A model generated the notes under the pieces. The model did no database searches. It was not told the DNA's origin and worked only from the letters and a program-made list of their open reading frames with translations. Both the position numbers and the translations under genes were made by a program. A DNA stretch of 41,168 nucleotides from a virus: positions 1-41,168 of the IMG/VR virus record IMGVR_UViG_3300021959_000108; one strand, given 5' to 3'. Shown piece by piece: positions 7,371 through 16,037 of this stretch; the stretch's first letter is position 1, and each line of letters starts with the position of its first letter.

Positions 7371-9812
7371 ATGGCAATTGATCCGTTAAGATTTCTAAAC
7401 GAACAAAAAGCATCGGACATGCTCGATCGTAATATTCCTATGGAAACTATTATAAAAGAGACTGGCATACCTAGAGAGCGTGTTACTGCTATGTTACAAA
7501 GCCAAGGTCTAGATTCAAGTTTTCAACAAAGTAATGTGCCTGCTACTATAAATGCAGGAAGACAACTGTCTCAAACGATGCCCAGTGGTATACCGAGTGT
7601 CCCTATGAATGAAGAGATGGGGGCGTTAGTAGGTCAAGATGTAGCCGACTATCTAGTTGAAGATATAGGTGCAGATCCAGCTAACCCAGGTGAAGTATTA
7701 CCTGTATTAGATAAAAGACAAGAGACAGGTCAAATTGATTCTATTCAAATGTTAGCTTCTGGTAATGAAAAAGATGTAAAAAACATTATAAAAACCAAAG
7801 GCGAAATACTGGCGTCAGATCCTACAGACTTTGATATGGATCAAATTTACGCAGCAGCAGAATTATTACAAGGTAAATTAAAATACAATGAGGATATACC
7901 AAAACCAAGTGAAGGTCTGCCGTGGTTAATGTTAGCTTCTAAGCTAATTAAATCTGGTGCTGAAGGAGATGATTGGAGCACAGCTTTAAGTGAAAGTGCT
8001 TTAGCTTATTTTACAGCTAAAAAATCAGGTGAGTTAAATTACAAAAAAGAATTACGAGCAGAAGACAGACAAAAGTATAGTGATTACAATAACTTAGTAA
8101 TGCAGTTTGGTATGTTAGACTTTAAAAATAAAGCAGCACTTAATAAAGCGTTAAGAGATCAAAGTTTAAAAGCTCCTAAAATGTACGACGTAAGTAATAA
8201 TAGTGAATTTACAGATAAATTAACTATACCCTTATCTGATTCAGCTTTTAGTCTGTACGCTAAAAACTTCCCAGAAAATATAAGACCTGCTAAAAATGCA
8301 GATGTTCAAGCTATGAGTGTGTACACTCAAGATGGTGGCATTTTACATACAATGATGGATCAAGATGCAATCAACGCTTGGGATCCTGCTAGACAAGGTG
8401 GAGCGACATTGAGAGAAGGGCACAAAGACCCAACAAATTTAACATTATACAGCATAAAAAATAAAGATGGTGTTCAACAAGATAATAAATGGTTAACACC
8501 TGATCAATACACAGCACAACAAGAATTAGGTTTTGACCTTACAAGAATTCCTGGAGGTGCACCTAAATTTGTTATAAACAAATCTACAGGCGAGCAAGAA
8601 TTAGTAACCATGGAACAACTTATAGCTAACCCTGACGCATATAGAGACGACGGTGGTTTTAATTTCGTTATGGGAGCAGACGGTGAAGTTGCTTTTACTA
8701 GTGGTTCAGCTGGCATGCAACGTTTATTAAAAGGCAAAGGCATAAAAGCCTATGACGAGTTAGTAGGTGTAGCAGACGCTACTCAACAAGCAGTATTCAA
8801 TTATTTTAGCTCAGCAGGAGAGCAAGATAGAATATTAAAAGAGTTTTTAGAAGCTAATCCTGGTGCAAAAGATTTACCTTTCAATAATCTTGCAGGTACT
8901 GCAACTAGATTTGTAGATTCTCTAAGAATTAATTTTGAGGCTTTTAGTAATGTGTTAGGTGGTGACGCTAAAAACGGTGGTGCTACTTTTTATATTGGAG
9001 ACGAAAAAGTAACTAAAGATGCTTTGTTTACTAATTTTACTAACTCAGAAGGTTATGCAGAATTTAGAGAAAGTCCTTTAGCTAAGTTTTTTGAAGACAA
9101 TGGTGTAGTAGGAGATGCATTAGATGCAGCTTTATTTGATTTAGCTTTAGTAGGAGCATCAACTTATTCTCCTAACAAAGGTGGTTTAGATTTAAGAGCT
9201 ATTTCTGATAGAGATATGATATCGTTTATCAAACTACAAGGTGGTCAAGCTAGATCACTTAACGCTTTTATTGATATTTCAAATAGATTCAGACGTAACT
9301 TAATTAATAGAAACAGAAACGCCTTAAAGCAATTAATAAAACCAACTAACTTAATCAGAATCACTGACGAAAATGATCAACCTGATGAAACTAGAATAGA
9401 AGCTCTTAAAGGTAATGTAGCTAAAACATTATCAGAACTTGATGAGTATGAAACAAAATATCAAACTTCTTACACATATGGTTTGGGTAATCCTGGTGAA
9501 TTAATTACACCTAATACTTTTGTAGTTGACAAAAGTGTAGACGAAGACAATGATAATGTCATAGCTTACAATCCTAGAATTACCATGGACAGTCAAACAG
9601 GACAACAGTTTGGATTTACTAAAGACTATGATTTACAAACGAACACTGAACTAGAAGGCACTTTTAGAGAAATACTTAATAAATACACTGCATTAAGAAG
9701 CCGACCACCAGAATTAAACGCTTATTTTGATAACCTAGTAATGAATTTATCAGAAGAAGAAATGATAGCGTTTAAAATATTCTTACAAAAAGCTCCGCAG
9801 ACAGGTAATTAA
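7371..9812 (+). CDS. Large virion-block protein, function unknown
   Basis: 813 residues. The first ~45 residues form a short helical domain with MLDRNIPMETIIKETGIP, resembling a small helix-turn-helix or UBA-like fold. The remainder is mixed alpha/beta with no motif that I recognise. It is neither Gly-rich nor repetitive, unlike its neighbours. It lies in an unbroken run of large genes with gaps under 10 bases, typical of a structural operon. Size and position fit an internal core or ejection protein of a short-tailed phage, but that is inference. Confidence 0.6.
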   Translation: MAIDPLRFLNEQKASDMLDRNIPMETIIKETGIPRERVTAMLQSQGLDSSFQQSNVPATINAGRQLSQTMPSGIPSVPMNEEMGALVGQDVADYLVEDIGADPANPGEVLPVLDKRQETGQIDSIQMLASGNEKDVKNIIKTKGEILASDPTDFDMDQIYAAAELLQGKLKYNEDIPKPSEGLPWLMLASKLIKSGAEGDDWSTALSESALAYFTAKKSGELNYKKELRAEDRQKYSDYNNLVMQFGMLDFKNKAALNKALRDQSLKAPKMYDVSNNSEFTDKLTIPLSDSAFSLYAKNFPENIRPAKNADVQAMSVYTQDGGILHTMMDQDAINAWDPARQGGATLREGHKDPTNLTLYSIKNKDGVQQDNKWLTPDQYTAQQELGFDLTRIPGGAPKFVINKSTGEQELVTMEQLIANPDAYRDDGGFNFVMGADGEVAFTSGSAGMQRLLKGKGIKAYDELVGVADATQQAVFNYFSSAGEQDRILKEFLEANPGAKDLPFNNLAGTATRFVDSLRINFEAFSNVLGGDAKNGGATFYIGDEKVTKDALFTNFTNSEGYAEFRESPLAKFFEDNGVVGDALDAALFDLALVGASTYSPNKGGLDLRAISDRDMISFIKLQGGQARSLNAFIDISNRFRRNLINRNRNALKQLIKPTNLIRITDENDQPDETRIEALKGNVAKTLSELDEYETKYQTSYTYGLGNPGELITPNTFVVDKSVDEDNDNVIAYNPRITMDSQTGQQFGFTKDYDLQTNTELEGTFREILNKYTALRSRPPELNAYFDNLVMNLSEEEMIAFKIFLQKAPQTGN

Positions 9813-9814
9813 TA

Positions 9815-11965
9815 ATGGCACAAAATGATATTATAGATATTGATGAGGTTATAGACGAAAAGCTAATACTAGATAATAGTAGACCTCCTGGTATGGTCTT
9901 ACCACCACCAGAACAAACAATCGAACCTGGATGGTATGGTCCTAAAACACAAAAAAGAGAACTTATTTCTCCTGACGTAAAAAATTATTTAATGGATAAA
10001 TTTCCTAATCTCAGTCCAGATGTGTTCGACACAATATTAGGTAAACCGAATAGTGTAAAAGATAGATATTTTAATTTAAACCCAATCGACGCTGTAAGAG
10101 ATCTTATACGTCTTGGTATTCCTGGCGATCAACCACTTAGGGAAGACCAACAATCATTCGGTTTAAATTTAAAAGAACTGTATTCTCCTCGCACAGCTGA
10201 GATACAAGCTGTAGAACGTTCTGGTATAAATGTTGATAAAGGTGCACCGTATCAAGTACAAAAAGATGCAGCGTATTTACCAGCTGACCAACGAGACAGA
10301 GGATTAAAAGCCTTGTTATTAGAAGCATACCCTGGATCAACTTTAGAACAATTAAATTTACAAATAGAGCCACGTACTAATAGAGTACTTTACACAGACC
10401 CAGAAACTGGAAACAAACAATTTGTTTCTCCTCCAGGTATTGATTGGCCAGATGTTACAGCAGTTATGGAACCGTTAGCTTTAGAAATTGCTGCAGGATT
10501 AGCAGGGTTTGCTTATGGTACTACGGTTGGTCCAGTACAAGGCAGTGTTGTTGGGGGTGGTCTTGGATTAGCTGGCACAACTGCGATAACAGACAATGGA
10601 TTTTTTCAATTAGCAGGCACAGCAGCAGGTGCTACAGCTGGTTTTTATGGTGCACCATTAACTTTTACAGTTGGTGGAGAGACCATGGCTCACTTTATGT
10701 GGCGCTATCAAAACCTTAAAGGTATGAAAGAACGTGGCATATTAGACGAAACTTATACACCAGAAAAAATAATGCAAACAGCTATAGATGATTCTAAAGT
10801 TGTTGCTGCATGGTCATTAGGTGGTAATGCAGCTTTCGCAACTTTTGCTAAATTTATGGGGGCTAACCCTGTTAGCATAGGTATAGACAAAGAGACTTTC
10901 GTAAATGCATGGGAAACAACTCAAGATTTACAAAAAACTGGCACTAGTGCTGGAGCAGCTGTGATTGATACACTTACAACTCCACAAGTAATGGGCGTAA
11001 GTGATGTAGGAACGAGAGTACAAAGAGGCATACTTCAAAGAGAAGTTGATCTTTCAGCTGAAACTGCTGTAGACATTGAACGTAGCGTTATTGGGCAACA
11101 AAATGTTATTAAACAAGGTTACGATGAAATTTTTGAAGAGACAGGGGTGAATCCTGTTATACTGGATTTAGGTGATCCTGTTGTATTAAAACAAAGTTTC
11201 GGCAATAGAATTATAAATGATGTAGATTTAGAAGATATAAAAAACTTGCCCACAGATGAAAAAGCTCTAGCTTTTAAATTAAAAAGTGCTATGAATCGAA
11301 ATGAACCAGAAGCATTGTTTGATGAAATATGGAAAGACGGTAGAATAAGTAATACACAAACATTATTAAAAGTTTTACCAGAAGAATCTATTGCTGATTT
11401 TCAAAAATTAATCTATAGAGACTTTATAGAAAAAGGAAGCAATAGCCCTGAAGCTATTAGTAAATACTTACAACAACATGGAGAAGGTCTCAGAGTTGTG
11501 TTTGGAGACGAGTTTGTTAGCGGTTTAAACACTTACAATAAAATAATTAAAAGTGTTAATGTAGAGTCTGTTGGTGGTAAAATAGGTGATGATGAACTAA
11601 TGACGATGACTACTAATTTAGCAAGGGCATACGTCGGAATTTTTACTCGTCCTGGTAGGGTAATCACTGCTGTAAATCAAGTAAGGCGTAAAGTTAGAAA
11701 AGGTAGTTTTGAGGAAATGATTCTTAATCCAGAAAAACTATATAAAAGAATAAAACGTGGAGAGTTTTTAGAAAATCAAGCCTTTATGACTAATGCTAGA
11801 GCATTAGGCAGATACTATGGACAAGAAGAAGGCGGTACTAGTAAAGCAGAACCAGACCAACCAAGTGCGTTACCTATATCTACTCCTGACATGAGCATAA
11901 ATTTAGAAGGATTAGAACTGAACAAAGGCGGTAGCCCACTAATAGAATTAAAGTATAATTATTAA
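9815..11965 (+). CDS. Large virion-block protein with hydrophobic Gly/Ala segment, ejection-protein candidate
   Basis: 716 residues. Residues ~209-295 are strongly hydrophobic and Gly/Ala/Thr-rich (EIAAGLAGFAYGTTVG, GGGLGLAGTTAI, GTAAGATAGFYGAPLTF), enough for two or three membrane-spanning helices inside an otherwise soluble protein. Such embedded segments are known in DNA-ejection proteins that enter the host envelope. The C-terminus ends LELNKGGSPLIELKYNY, and the GGSPL motif is echoed in the next protein. There are no lytic transglycosylase residues that I can identify. It is probably an internal virion or ejection protein. Confidence 0.6.
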   Translation: MAQNDIIDIDEVIDEKLILDNSRPPGMVLPPPEQTIEPGWYGPKTQKRELISPDVKNYLMDKFPNLSPDVFDTILGKPNSVKDRYFNLNPIDAVRDLIRLGIPGDQPLREDQQSFGLNLKELYSPRTAEIQAVERSGINVDKGAPYQVQKDAAYLPADQRDRGLKALLLEAYPGSTLEQLNLQIEPRTNRVLYTDPETGNKQFVSPPGIDWPDVTAVMEPLALEIAAGLAGFAYGTTVGPVQGSVVGGGLGLAGTTAITDNGFFQLAGTAAGATAGFYGAPLTFTVGGETMAHFMWRYQNLKGMKERGILDETYTPEKIMQTAIDDSKVVAAWSLGGNAAFATFAKFMGANPVSIGIDKETFVNAWETTQDLQKTGTSAGAAVIDTLTTPQVMGVSDVGTRVQRGILQREVDLSAETAVDIERSVIGQQNVIKQGYDEIFEETGVNPVILDLGDPVVLKQSFGNRIINDVDLEDIKNLPTDEKALAFKLKSAMNRNEPEALFDEIWKDGRISNTQTLLKVLPEESIADFQKLIYRDFIEKGSNSPEAISKYLQQHGEGLRVVFGDEFVSGLNTYNKIIKSVNVESVGGKIGDDELMTMTTNLARAYVGIFTRPGRVITAVNQVRRKVRKGSFEEMILNPEKLYKRIKRGEFLENQAFMTNARALGRYYGQEEGGTSKAEPDQPSALPISTPDMSINLEGLELNKGGSPLIELKYNY

Positions 11966-11966
11966 T

Positions 11967-13310
11967 ATGAGTATTTACGATAGATTTAAAAACCAACCCC
12001 TAATGCGTATGCAAGACGGTGGAACACCAACAGATGCTGAAAACACAGAGACTGTTGATGTTGAAGTTGTTGGCATTCCTAAATATCCATACGGACATCC
12101 AAGTGAAGCGGTTGAAAACTTGCACGATAGAAGAAGAGACATAAATGAGAGTATTAAAAAGGGTTATTACAGAGGAGAGTTTCTAGATGATAATCCAAAA
12201 ACTTTTAAGGCATTGCTTAATGAACTTAAGATGATTGATAAAGAATTGCAAATGACACAAGGCATGGGTGGAAATACAAGAAGAATGAATGAAGCAAACC
12301 AAAGCATGGCAGATACACTTAAAAATTTGCGTGGATATGCAGACGGTGGTTCACCACTAACTAGAGAACAAGCTGCAGAAATACTTAATATGTCTAAAGA
12401 AGGCATTCCTATGTTTTCTGGTGACGGATCTTTTACTACGCCTAGTATAGATTTAGGTGGTGGTCTAGGAGCTATTCCTGGAGTTACTTTAAACTATAAC
12501 GACATATTAGCTGGGTTAAAAGACCAAATGTTTGGTATACCAACCGTGTTTACAGATCCAGTAGAAGAGGAAATAGAAGATGAAATAAAAACTACAGCCC
12601 CAGTTATGCCTGTTGCTCCTGTTAAAGACCCAGTTGTAGAAGTAGTAAGTGAGGAAGTTGCTGAGGAAGTAGTTCCATCGCCAACACCAGCACCAGCACC
12701 AGCACCAGCACCAGCTCCTCCAGTAGTAGATACATCTGGTATAGGTAGTTTACCTCAAGTTGTCCTTCCACCAACACCAGCTGAAGATATGAATTTAATT
12801 ACAGGTACTGATGCAGGTCTTACTGACGAAGAGATAAGTTCAGTTGCTAATCCAACGTTGACACCCACAACAGGTGCAGACTTAGCTAGATTAAATCAAC
12901 AATACAATGACACATTTTTAAGATTTTTGGCTCAAGACCCAGCTGACGCACAAGCTACAGCACAAGCCAATGAACCTGTGTATAGTGCTACAAGCCCACA
13001 AGGAACACAGTCTGGTTTACAAGCAGGTGAATACATAAGTCGTTTTGCTCAACCTAATATTCAACAACCAATAGACTACGGTTATGGGGCATCTAATAAT
13101 TACACTATGCCAGCTAACGTTCAGTTTCAAATGGATAATGTTTTTGCAGACAACAGAAACAGAGATTATTTAAGGAATCGATCAATTCAAAATTTAGATC
13201 CTTCTATAAGAAATAGCCAGTTGTACGGAGATTTATTATTCCCTGTCTTTGGTTCGGGAGTAACTTCTCTTGTCCCACAACAAGCTGTTAATGAGTTATT
13301 TAAACGCTAG
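11967..13310 (+). CDS. Virion-block protein with DGG motifs and Pro-Ala linker
   Basis: 447 residues. Near the N-terminus is LMRMQDGGTPTDAENTE and near residue 125 GYADGGSPLTREQAAEIL; both resemble LMDGGSIPQM in the 5198-6151 protein and NKGGSPL in the protein just upstream. An acidic stretch (~210-232) precedes a Pro-Ala linker near 235-250 (PTPAPAPAPAPAPAPP), which separates two regions. The C-terminal half is Gln/Asn-rich. The 3' end overlaps the convergent helicase gene by 4 bases. Function is unknown; it is likely structural or a scaffold/chaperone of the virion block. Confidence 0.55.
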   Translation: MSIYDRFKNQPLMRMQDGGTPTDAENTETVDVEVVGIPKYPYGHPSEAVENLHDRRRDINESIKKGYYRGEFLDDNPKTFKALLNELKMIDKELQMTQGMGGNTRRMNEANQSMADTLKNLRGYADGGSPLTREQAAEILNMSKEGIPMFSGDGSFTTPSIDLGGGLGAIPGVTLNYNDILAGLKDQMFGIPTVFTDPVEEEIEDEIKTTAPVMPVAPVKDPVVEVVSEEVAEEVVPSPTPAPAPAPAPAPPVVDTSGIGSLPQVVLPPTPAEDMNLITGTDAGLTDEEISSVANPTLTPTTGADLARLNQQYNDTFLRFLAQDPADAQATAQANEPVYSATSPQGTQSGLQAGEYISRFAQPNIQQPIDYGYGASNNYTMPANVQFQMDNVFADNRNRDYLRNRSIQNLDPSIRNSQLYGDLLFPVFGSGVTSLVPQQAVNELFKR

Positions 13311-14752
13311 ACTAACCAGTCAGTAATACGATCTTCACCTAGAACTAAACTAGCAATAGATTGTTTCTTCCTTAATGCTTTTACTATTTTTTCATCTACT
13401 GTTTTTTCACAAACAATATCTATGTAAGTAACTTTATTAGTTTGACCTATACGATGAGCACGGTCTTCTGATTGTAGACGTTTTTCTAAATCATAGTTGT
13501 TACTGTAATACACCACCGTACTAGCAGCAGTCAATGTTATACCGTAACCACCAGTCTGAGTATTACCTACAAAAAATCTAAGAGGACTGTCTGGGTTTTG
13601 AAACTCTTCAATTACCCTTTCACGTTCTTCTTGTTCAACTCCACCGTAGTAAGTTCCTACTGAATTATTACCATAAAGTTCTTTTAAGGTTTTTTCTATA
13701 CGTTGTATGTCATATCTGTAGTTTGCCCAAATAATCATCTTTCCATCAGTTTCTTCTATAATAGAGAGCAATTCTGGAAGCCTCTGAGAAGATATTTCGG
13801 TAGTAACTCCGTCATCGGTTACTGTGAATCCACATGAAATCTGATGCAAACGTATGATTTGCGTTATTACATGGTTTATGGTTACAGTTTTAGAATTTTT
13901 TAAAAGTGTCACTGAAAAGTTTTGTAATTCTTTATATGCTTTAGCTTGATCAGGTGTCATTTGTATTTCTCTACGCATATAAACTTTTTCAGGTAGATCT
14001 AAACAGTCTTTCTTTAAAACTCTATGGCTAAACTTTTCTAAAGTTTCATTAAGTTCTTCTAAATTTTTATATCCTGCAACAAACTTAAAAGTTCTACCGT
14101 GTCCACGTTTTTCTACTAAGTCTGCATATCTTGCACGGAAAGAATAAAAACTACTAAAGCCTAATATTGCTGGATCTAAAAACATACACTGACTATATAA
14201 ATCTAGTGGACTTTTAGTGATAGGTGAACCTGTTAAGATTCTTTTGTAATGTGCATACTTACCTAACCTTACACAATTAGCTGTGCGTTTTGCTTCAGGG
14301 TTTTTTATAGTTGTGCTTTCGTCGATTATAAACATAGTTTTATTATGTTGTATAAACCTACTAGCATATTGACAACCTTTTTTAGTACTAAAGGCATCTA
14401 TATTCATAACAAGGATTTTTAGTTTATGGTCAAACTCAAAAAGTTTAGACATTTCTCTTTCAAATTTCTTAGTATGATTACTTTGCCACTTTACTATGTC
14501 GTGTGTAACATGGTCTGGCATGTGTGATGGTATTTCTTTAGCTATCCAATTATTATAAACACCTTTAGGGGCTACAATTAAAACATTATATACTTTAGCT
14601 TGACCATACAGATGTACAAAGTTATCTATAGCTACTTTAGATTTACCACAACCCATCTCCATAAAAAGAGCATACTCTTCTTTATCACAAGACTCAGTTA
14701 AGGCTTGGCGTTGATGATCATAAGGATCTGTCTTAAATATAAATTCTGTCAT
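13307..14752 (-). CDS. SNF2-family (SF2) helicase/ATPase
   Basis: 481 residues, the only large minus-strand gene. Motifs in order: Q-like YDHQRQAL, Walker A FMEMGCGKSKVAI (~30-42), Walker B-type FIIDESTTIKNP, motif III LTGSPITKSP, then the C-terminal RecA fold with FVGNTQTGGYGITLTAAS and SEDRAHRIGQTNKV. DEST and the DRAHRIGQ motif VI mark the SNF2/RapA-like group. Short proteins of this kind are common in phages and are thought to remodel protein-DNA complexes or help replication/recombination. It diverges from the replication operon across a 447-bp control region and has a structured leader. It is convergent with the structural genes. Confidence 0.9.
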   Translation of the reverse strand: MTEFIFKTDPYDHQRQALTESCDKEEYALFMEMGCGKSKVAIDNFVHLYGQAKVYNVLIVAPKGVYNNWIAKEIPSHMPDHVTHDIVKWQSNHTKKFEREMSKLFEFDHKLKILVMNIDAFSTKKGCQYASRFIQHNKTMFIIDESTTIKNPEAKRTANCVRLGKYAHYKRILTGSPITKSPLDLYSQCMFLDPAILGFSSFYSFRARYADLVEKRGHGRTFKFVAGYKNLEELNETLEKFSHRVLKKDCLDLPEKVYMRREIQMTPDQAKAYKELQNFSVTLLKNSKTVTINHVITQIIRLHQISCGFTVTDDGVTTEISSQRLPELLSIIEETDGKMIIWANYRYDIQRIEKTLKELYGNNSVGTYYGGVEQEERERVIEEFQNPDSPLRFFVGNTQTGGYGITLTAASTVVYYSNNYDLEKRLQSEDRAHRIGQTNKVTYIDIVCEKTVDEKIVKALRKKQSIASLVLGEDRITDWLV

Positions 14753-14766
14753 TTGTCTCGTTTCTT

Positions 14767-14840
14767 AGTAAGTAAGGGTGTTAAGCCGTAACTTAACCGT
14801 TGTAGCCTGATCTATTTGTCCAGGACTTACTACCCTTACT
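14767..14840 (-). promoter_or_regulatory. Structured 5' leader (three-way junction) of SNF2 helicase gene
   Basis: On the minus strand AAGTAAGGGT near the 5' end pairs perfectly (10 bp) with ACCCTTACTT near the 3' end. The enclosed sequence forms two hairpins: CCTGG/TCAGG and GTTAAG/CTTAAC (14780-14785 with 14792-14797). This gives a closing helix and two arms, a layout shared by many riboswitches and attenuators. No known class is recognised. It lies between the promoter candidate and the start codon. Confidence 0.4.
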
Positions 14841-14848
14841 TATATATA

Positions 14849-14877
14849 ACTATAAACTACTTCTACTTAATTCTAAA
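14849..14877 (-). promoter_or_regulatory. Promoter candidate for SNF2 helicase gene
   Basis: Read on the minus strand: TTTAGA (14877-14872), 17 bases, TATAGT (14854-14849). This is close to the -35/-10 spacing of the promoter family found in the right half. It would start a leader of about 90 nt before the ATG at 14752. Confidence 0.45.
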
Positions 14878-14896
14878 ATACTATTACGTGTTTTAT

Positions 14897-14988
14897 GCCA
14901 ATAGGTAGTCAATAGGTTTTGCTAATACCCTTTGACGTCTTTAAATATATAACGTTACACGAACCCTATTACCGCTATTGGCTATTAG
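14897..14988. repeat. Inverted GCCAATAG / CTATTGGC repeats
   Basis: GCCAATAG at 14897-14904 and its exact inverse CTATTGGC at 14975-14982, with relatives TCAATAG (14909-14915) and GCTATTAG (14981-14988). The same elements recur at 39676-39764. They may be replication-initiator or repressor sites. Confidence 0.4.
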
Positions 14989-15070
14989 TCTTACTTTTGC
15001 GTTTTAAAAAATATTTAATTTCTATCTCCCTATATAGTGATAGGTTATAAATAAACATAGGGCTTTATTT

Positions 15071-15099
15071 TTTATAACATCAGGCGTATAGTTTATTTA
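15071..15099 (+). promoter_or_regulatory. Weak promoter candidate for the replication operon
   Basis: TTTATA (15071-15076), 17 bases, TATTTA (15094-15099), about 100 bp before the first gene of the operon. The match to the family consensus is loose and the surroundings are AT-rich, so chance matches are likely. Confidence 0.25.
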
Positions 15100-15154
15100 C
15101 TTAATTATTTATATATAGGTAATTAATTATTCATAGTTATCTCCCGTGAATATG

Positions 15155-15176
15155 GGGCTACTGTAAAAAGTAGCCC
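15155..15176 (+). promoter_or_regulatory. Leader hairpin before the replication operon
   Basis: GGGCTAC (15155-15161) pairs with GTAGCCC (15170-15176), 7 bp with an 8-nt A-rich loop and no T run after it, so it is not an intrinsic terminator. It sits 23 bp before the ATG at 15200, a gene lacking a strong ribosome binding site, and could influence translation or RNA stability. Confidence 0.4.
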
Positions 15177-15199
15177 AACTTTAAGATAAAAGAAACAAG

Positions 15200-15511
15200 A
15201 TGACAGTACATGTAGTTCAAAAGCCAAGTGCAAATAAAAACATTCTCTCTGCTTCAAAGTATGGTGAGTTTGATTTTATACTTGGTGACAACCCTGATTT
15301 AATGTTCAGCCCTGGACCAACTGTTGGTATGGTTCGTAAAAAACTTAAAGACTTTTCCGATGATGACTATTTACTTTTAATAGGTGATCCTGCTGCGATT
15401 GGTGTATGCGTACATTTTGCTTTACAAAATAATAGAGGTAGGGCTAAATTATTAAAGTGGGATAACCGAGAACATCAATATTACTGCGTGGAGGTAACTA
15501 CAAATGTTTGA
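15200..15511 (+). CDS. Hypothetical protein, first gene of the replication operon
   Basis: 103 residues. The middle contains FILGDNPDLMFSPGPTVGMV and DDYLLLIGDPAAIGVCVHFA. The C-terminus has KLLKWDNREHQYYCVEV, a W-D-x-x-x-x-x-Y-Y ending that I have seen in small proteins of marine phages without function. The composition is that of a compact alpha/beta protein. It opens the plus-strand operon and overlaps the next gene by 8 bases. Function is unknown; early expression is inferred from position. Confidence 0.65.
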   Translation: MTVHVVQKPSANKNILSASKYGEFDFILGDNPDLMFSPGPTVGMVRKKLKDFSDDDYLLLIGDPAAIGVCVHFALQNNRGRAKLLKWDNREHQYYCVEVTTNV

Positions 15512-16037
15512 ACCAGAAGAAAAAAATATAAACGACATTAGTTTAAAAGAACTAACTAACAGATCAGAAGAGCTAGGCGAACTATTGTCTAGGTTTGCTG
15601 ATTTAGAAGAACAAATGGGTAAATTAAAAGCTAAGACCAGAGAGTTAAGCGAAATAATTATACCTAATATGCTGAGTGAATTAGGTTTAAGTGAAATTAC
15701 CCTTAAAGACGGTAATAAAATCACTACCTCAACTTATTATTCAGCACGTATAACAGATGAAAACCGTGAAGAAGCATTCGCTTGGCTAGATGAAAATGGC
15801 TTTAGTGATATTATTAAAAACACAGTTTCAGTAAGTTTTGGCAGGGAAGAAGACGACTCTGCTAAGAAGCTCTTAGAAACTCTAGATACAGATGGGTATA
15901 AGACGGCTCAAAAAAAGCATGTCGAACCTATGACGTTGAAAGCGTTTGTAAGGGAACAAGTGGAAAAAGGTTCCGACCTGCCTTTAGAAACTTTTAATGT
16001 TTACATAGGTCAAAAAACTAAGGTAATAAAAAAATGA
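15504..16037 (+). CDS. Conserved phage replication-block coiled-coil protein
   Basis: 177 residues, preceded by GGAGG. The N-terminal ~55 residues form a long charged coiled coil (EELGELLSRFADLEEQMGKL). The middle is alpha/beta (SEITLKDGNKITTSTYYSARI). The C-terminus (MTLKAFVREQVEKGSDLP followed by NVYIGQKTKVIKK) matches a pattern I recall from conserved phage proteins encoded just before a ssDNA-binding-type gene. The coiled coil plus small domain is reminiscent of Gam-like proteins, but evidence is insufficient. It overlaps the next gene by 4 bases. Confidence 0.65.
   Translation: MFEPEEKNINDISLKELTNRSEELGELLSRFADLEEQMGKLKAKTRELSEIIIPNMLSELGLSEITLKDGNKITTSTYYSARITDENREEAFAWLDENGFSDIIKNTVSVSFGREEDDSAKKLLETLDTDGYKTAQKKHVEPMTLKAFVREQVEKGSDLPLETFNVYIGQKTKVIKK

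Larger units (their letters stand above)
14753..15199. other. Divergent intergenic control region
   Basis: 447 bp without a gene, between the minus-strand SNF2 gene and the plus-strand replication operon. It holds a minus-strand promoter candidate (14849-14877) and structured leader, inverted copies of GCCAATAG, a plus-strand promoter candidate near 15071-15099 and a hairpin at 15155-15176. It is very AT-rich around 15,000-15,130. Its position at the transcription divergence and its short inverted repeats make it a candidate replication origin or master control region. That role is inferred. Confidence 0.5.

Noticed and set aside
10444-10719. Cys/Trp/Ser-rich 91-codon frame inside the 9815 gene
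   Set aside because: It is an out-of-frame shadow of the Gly/Ala-rich coding segment with no start signal.
13307-14752. Large terminase subunit
   Set aside because: The DEST box and DRAHRIGQ motif identify SNF2 helicase; no C-terminal RNase H-like nuclease motifs are present.
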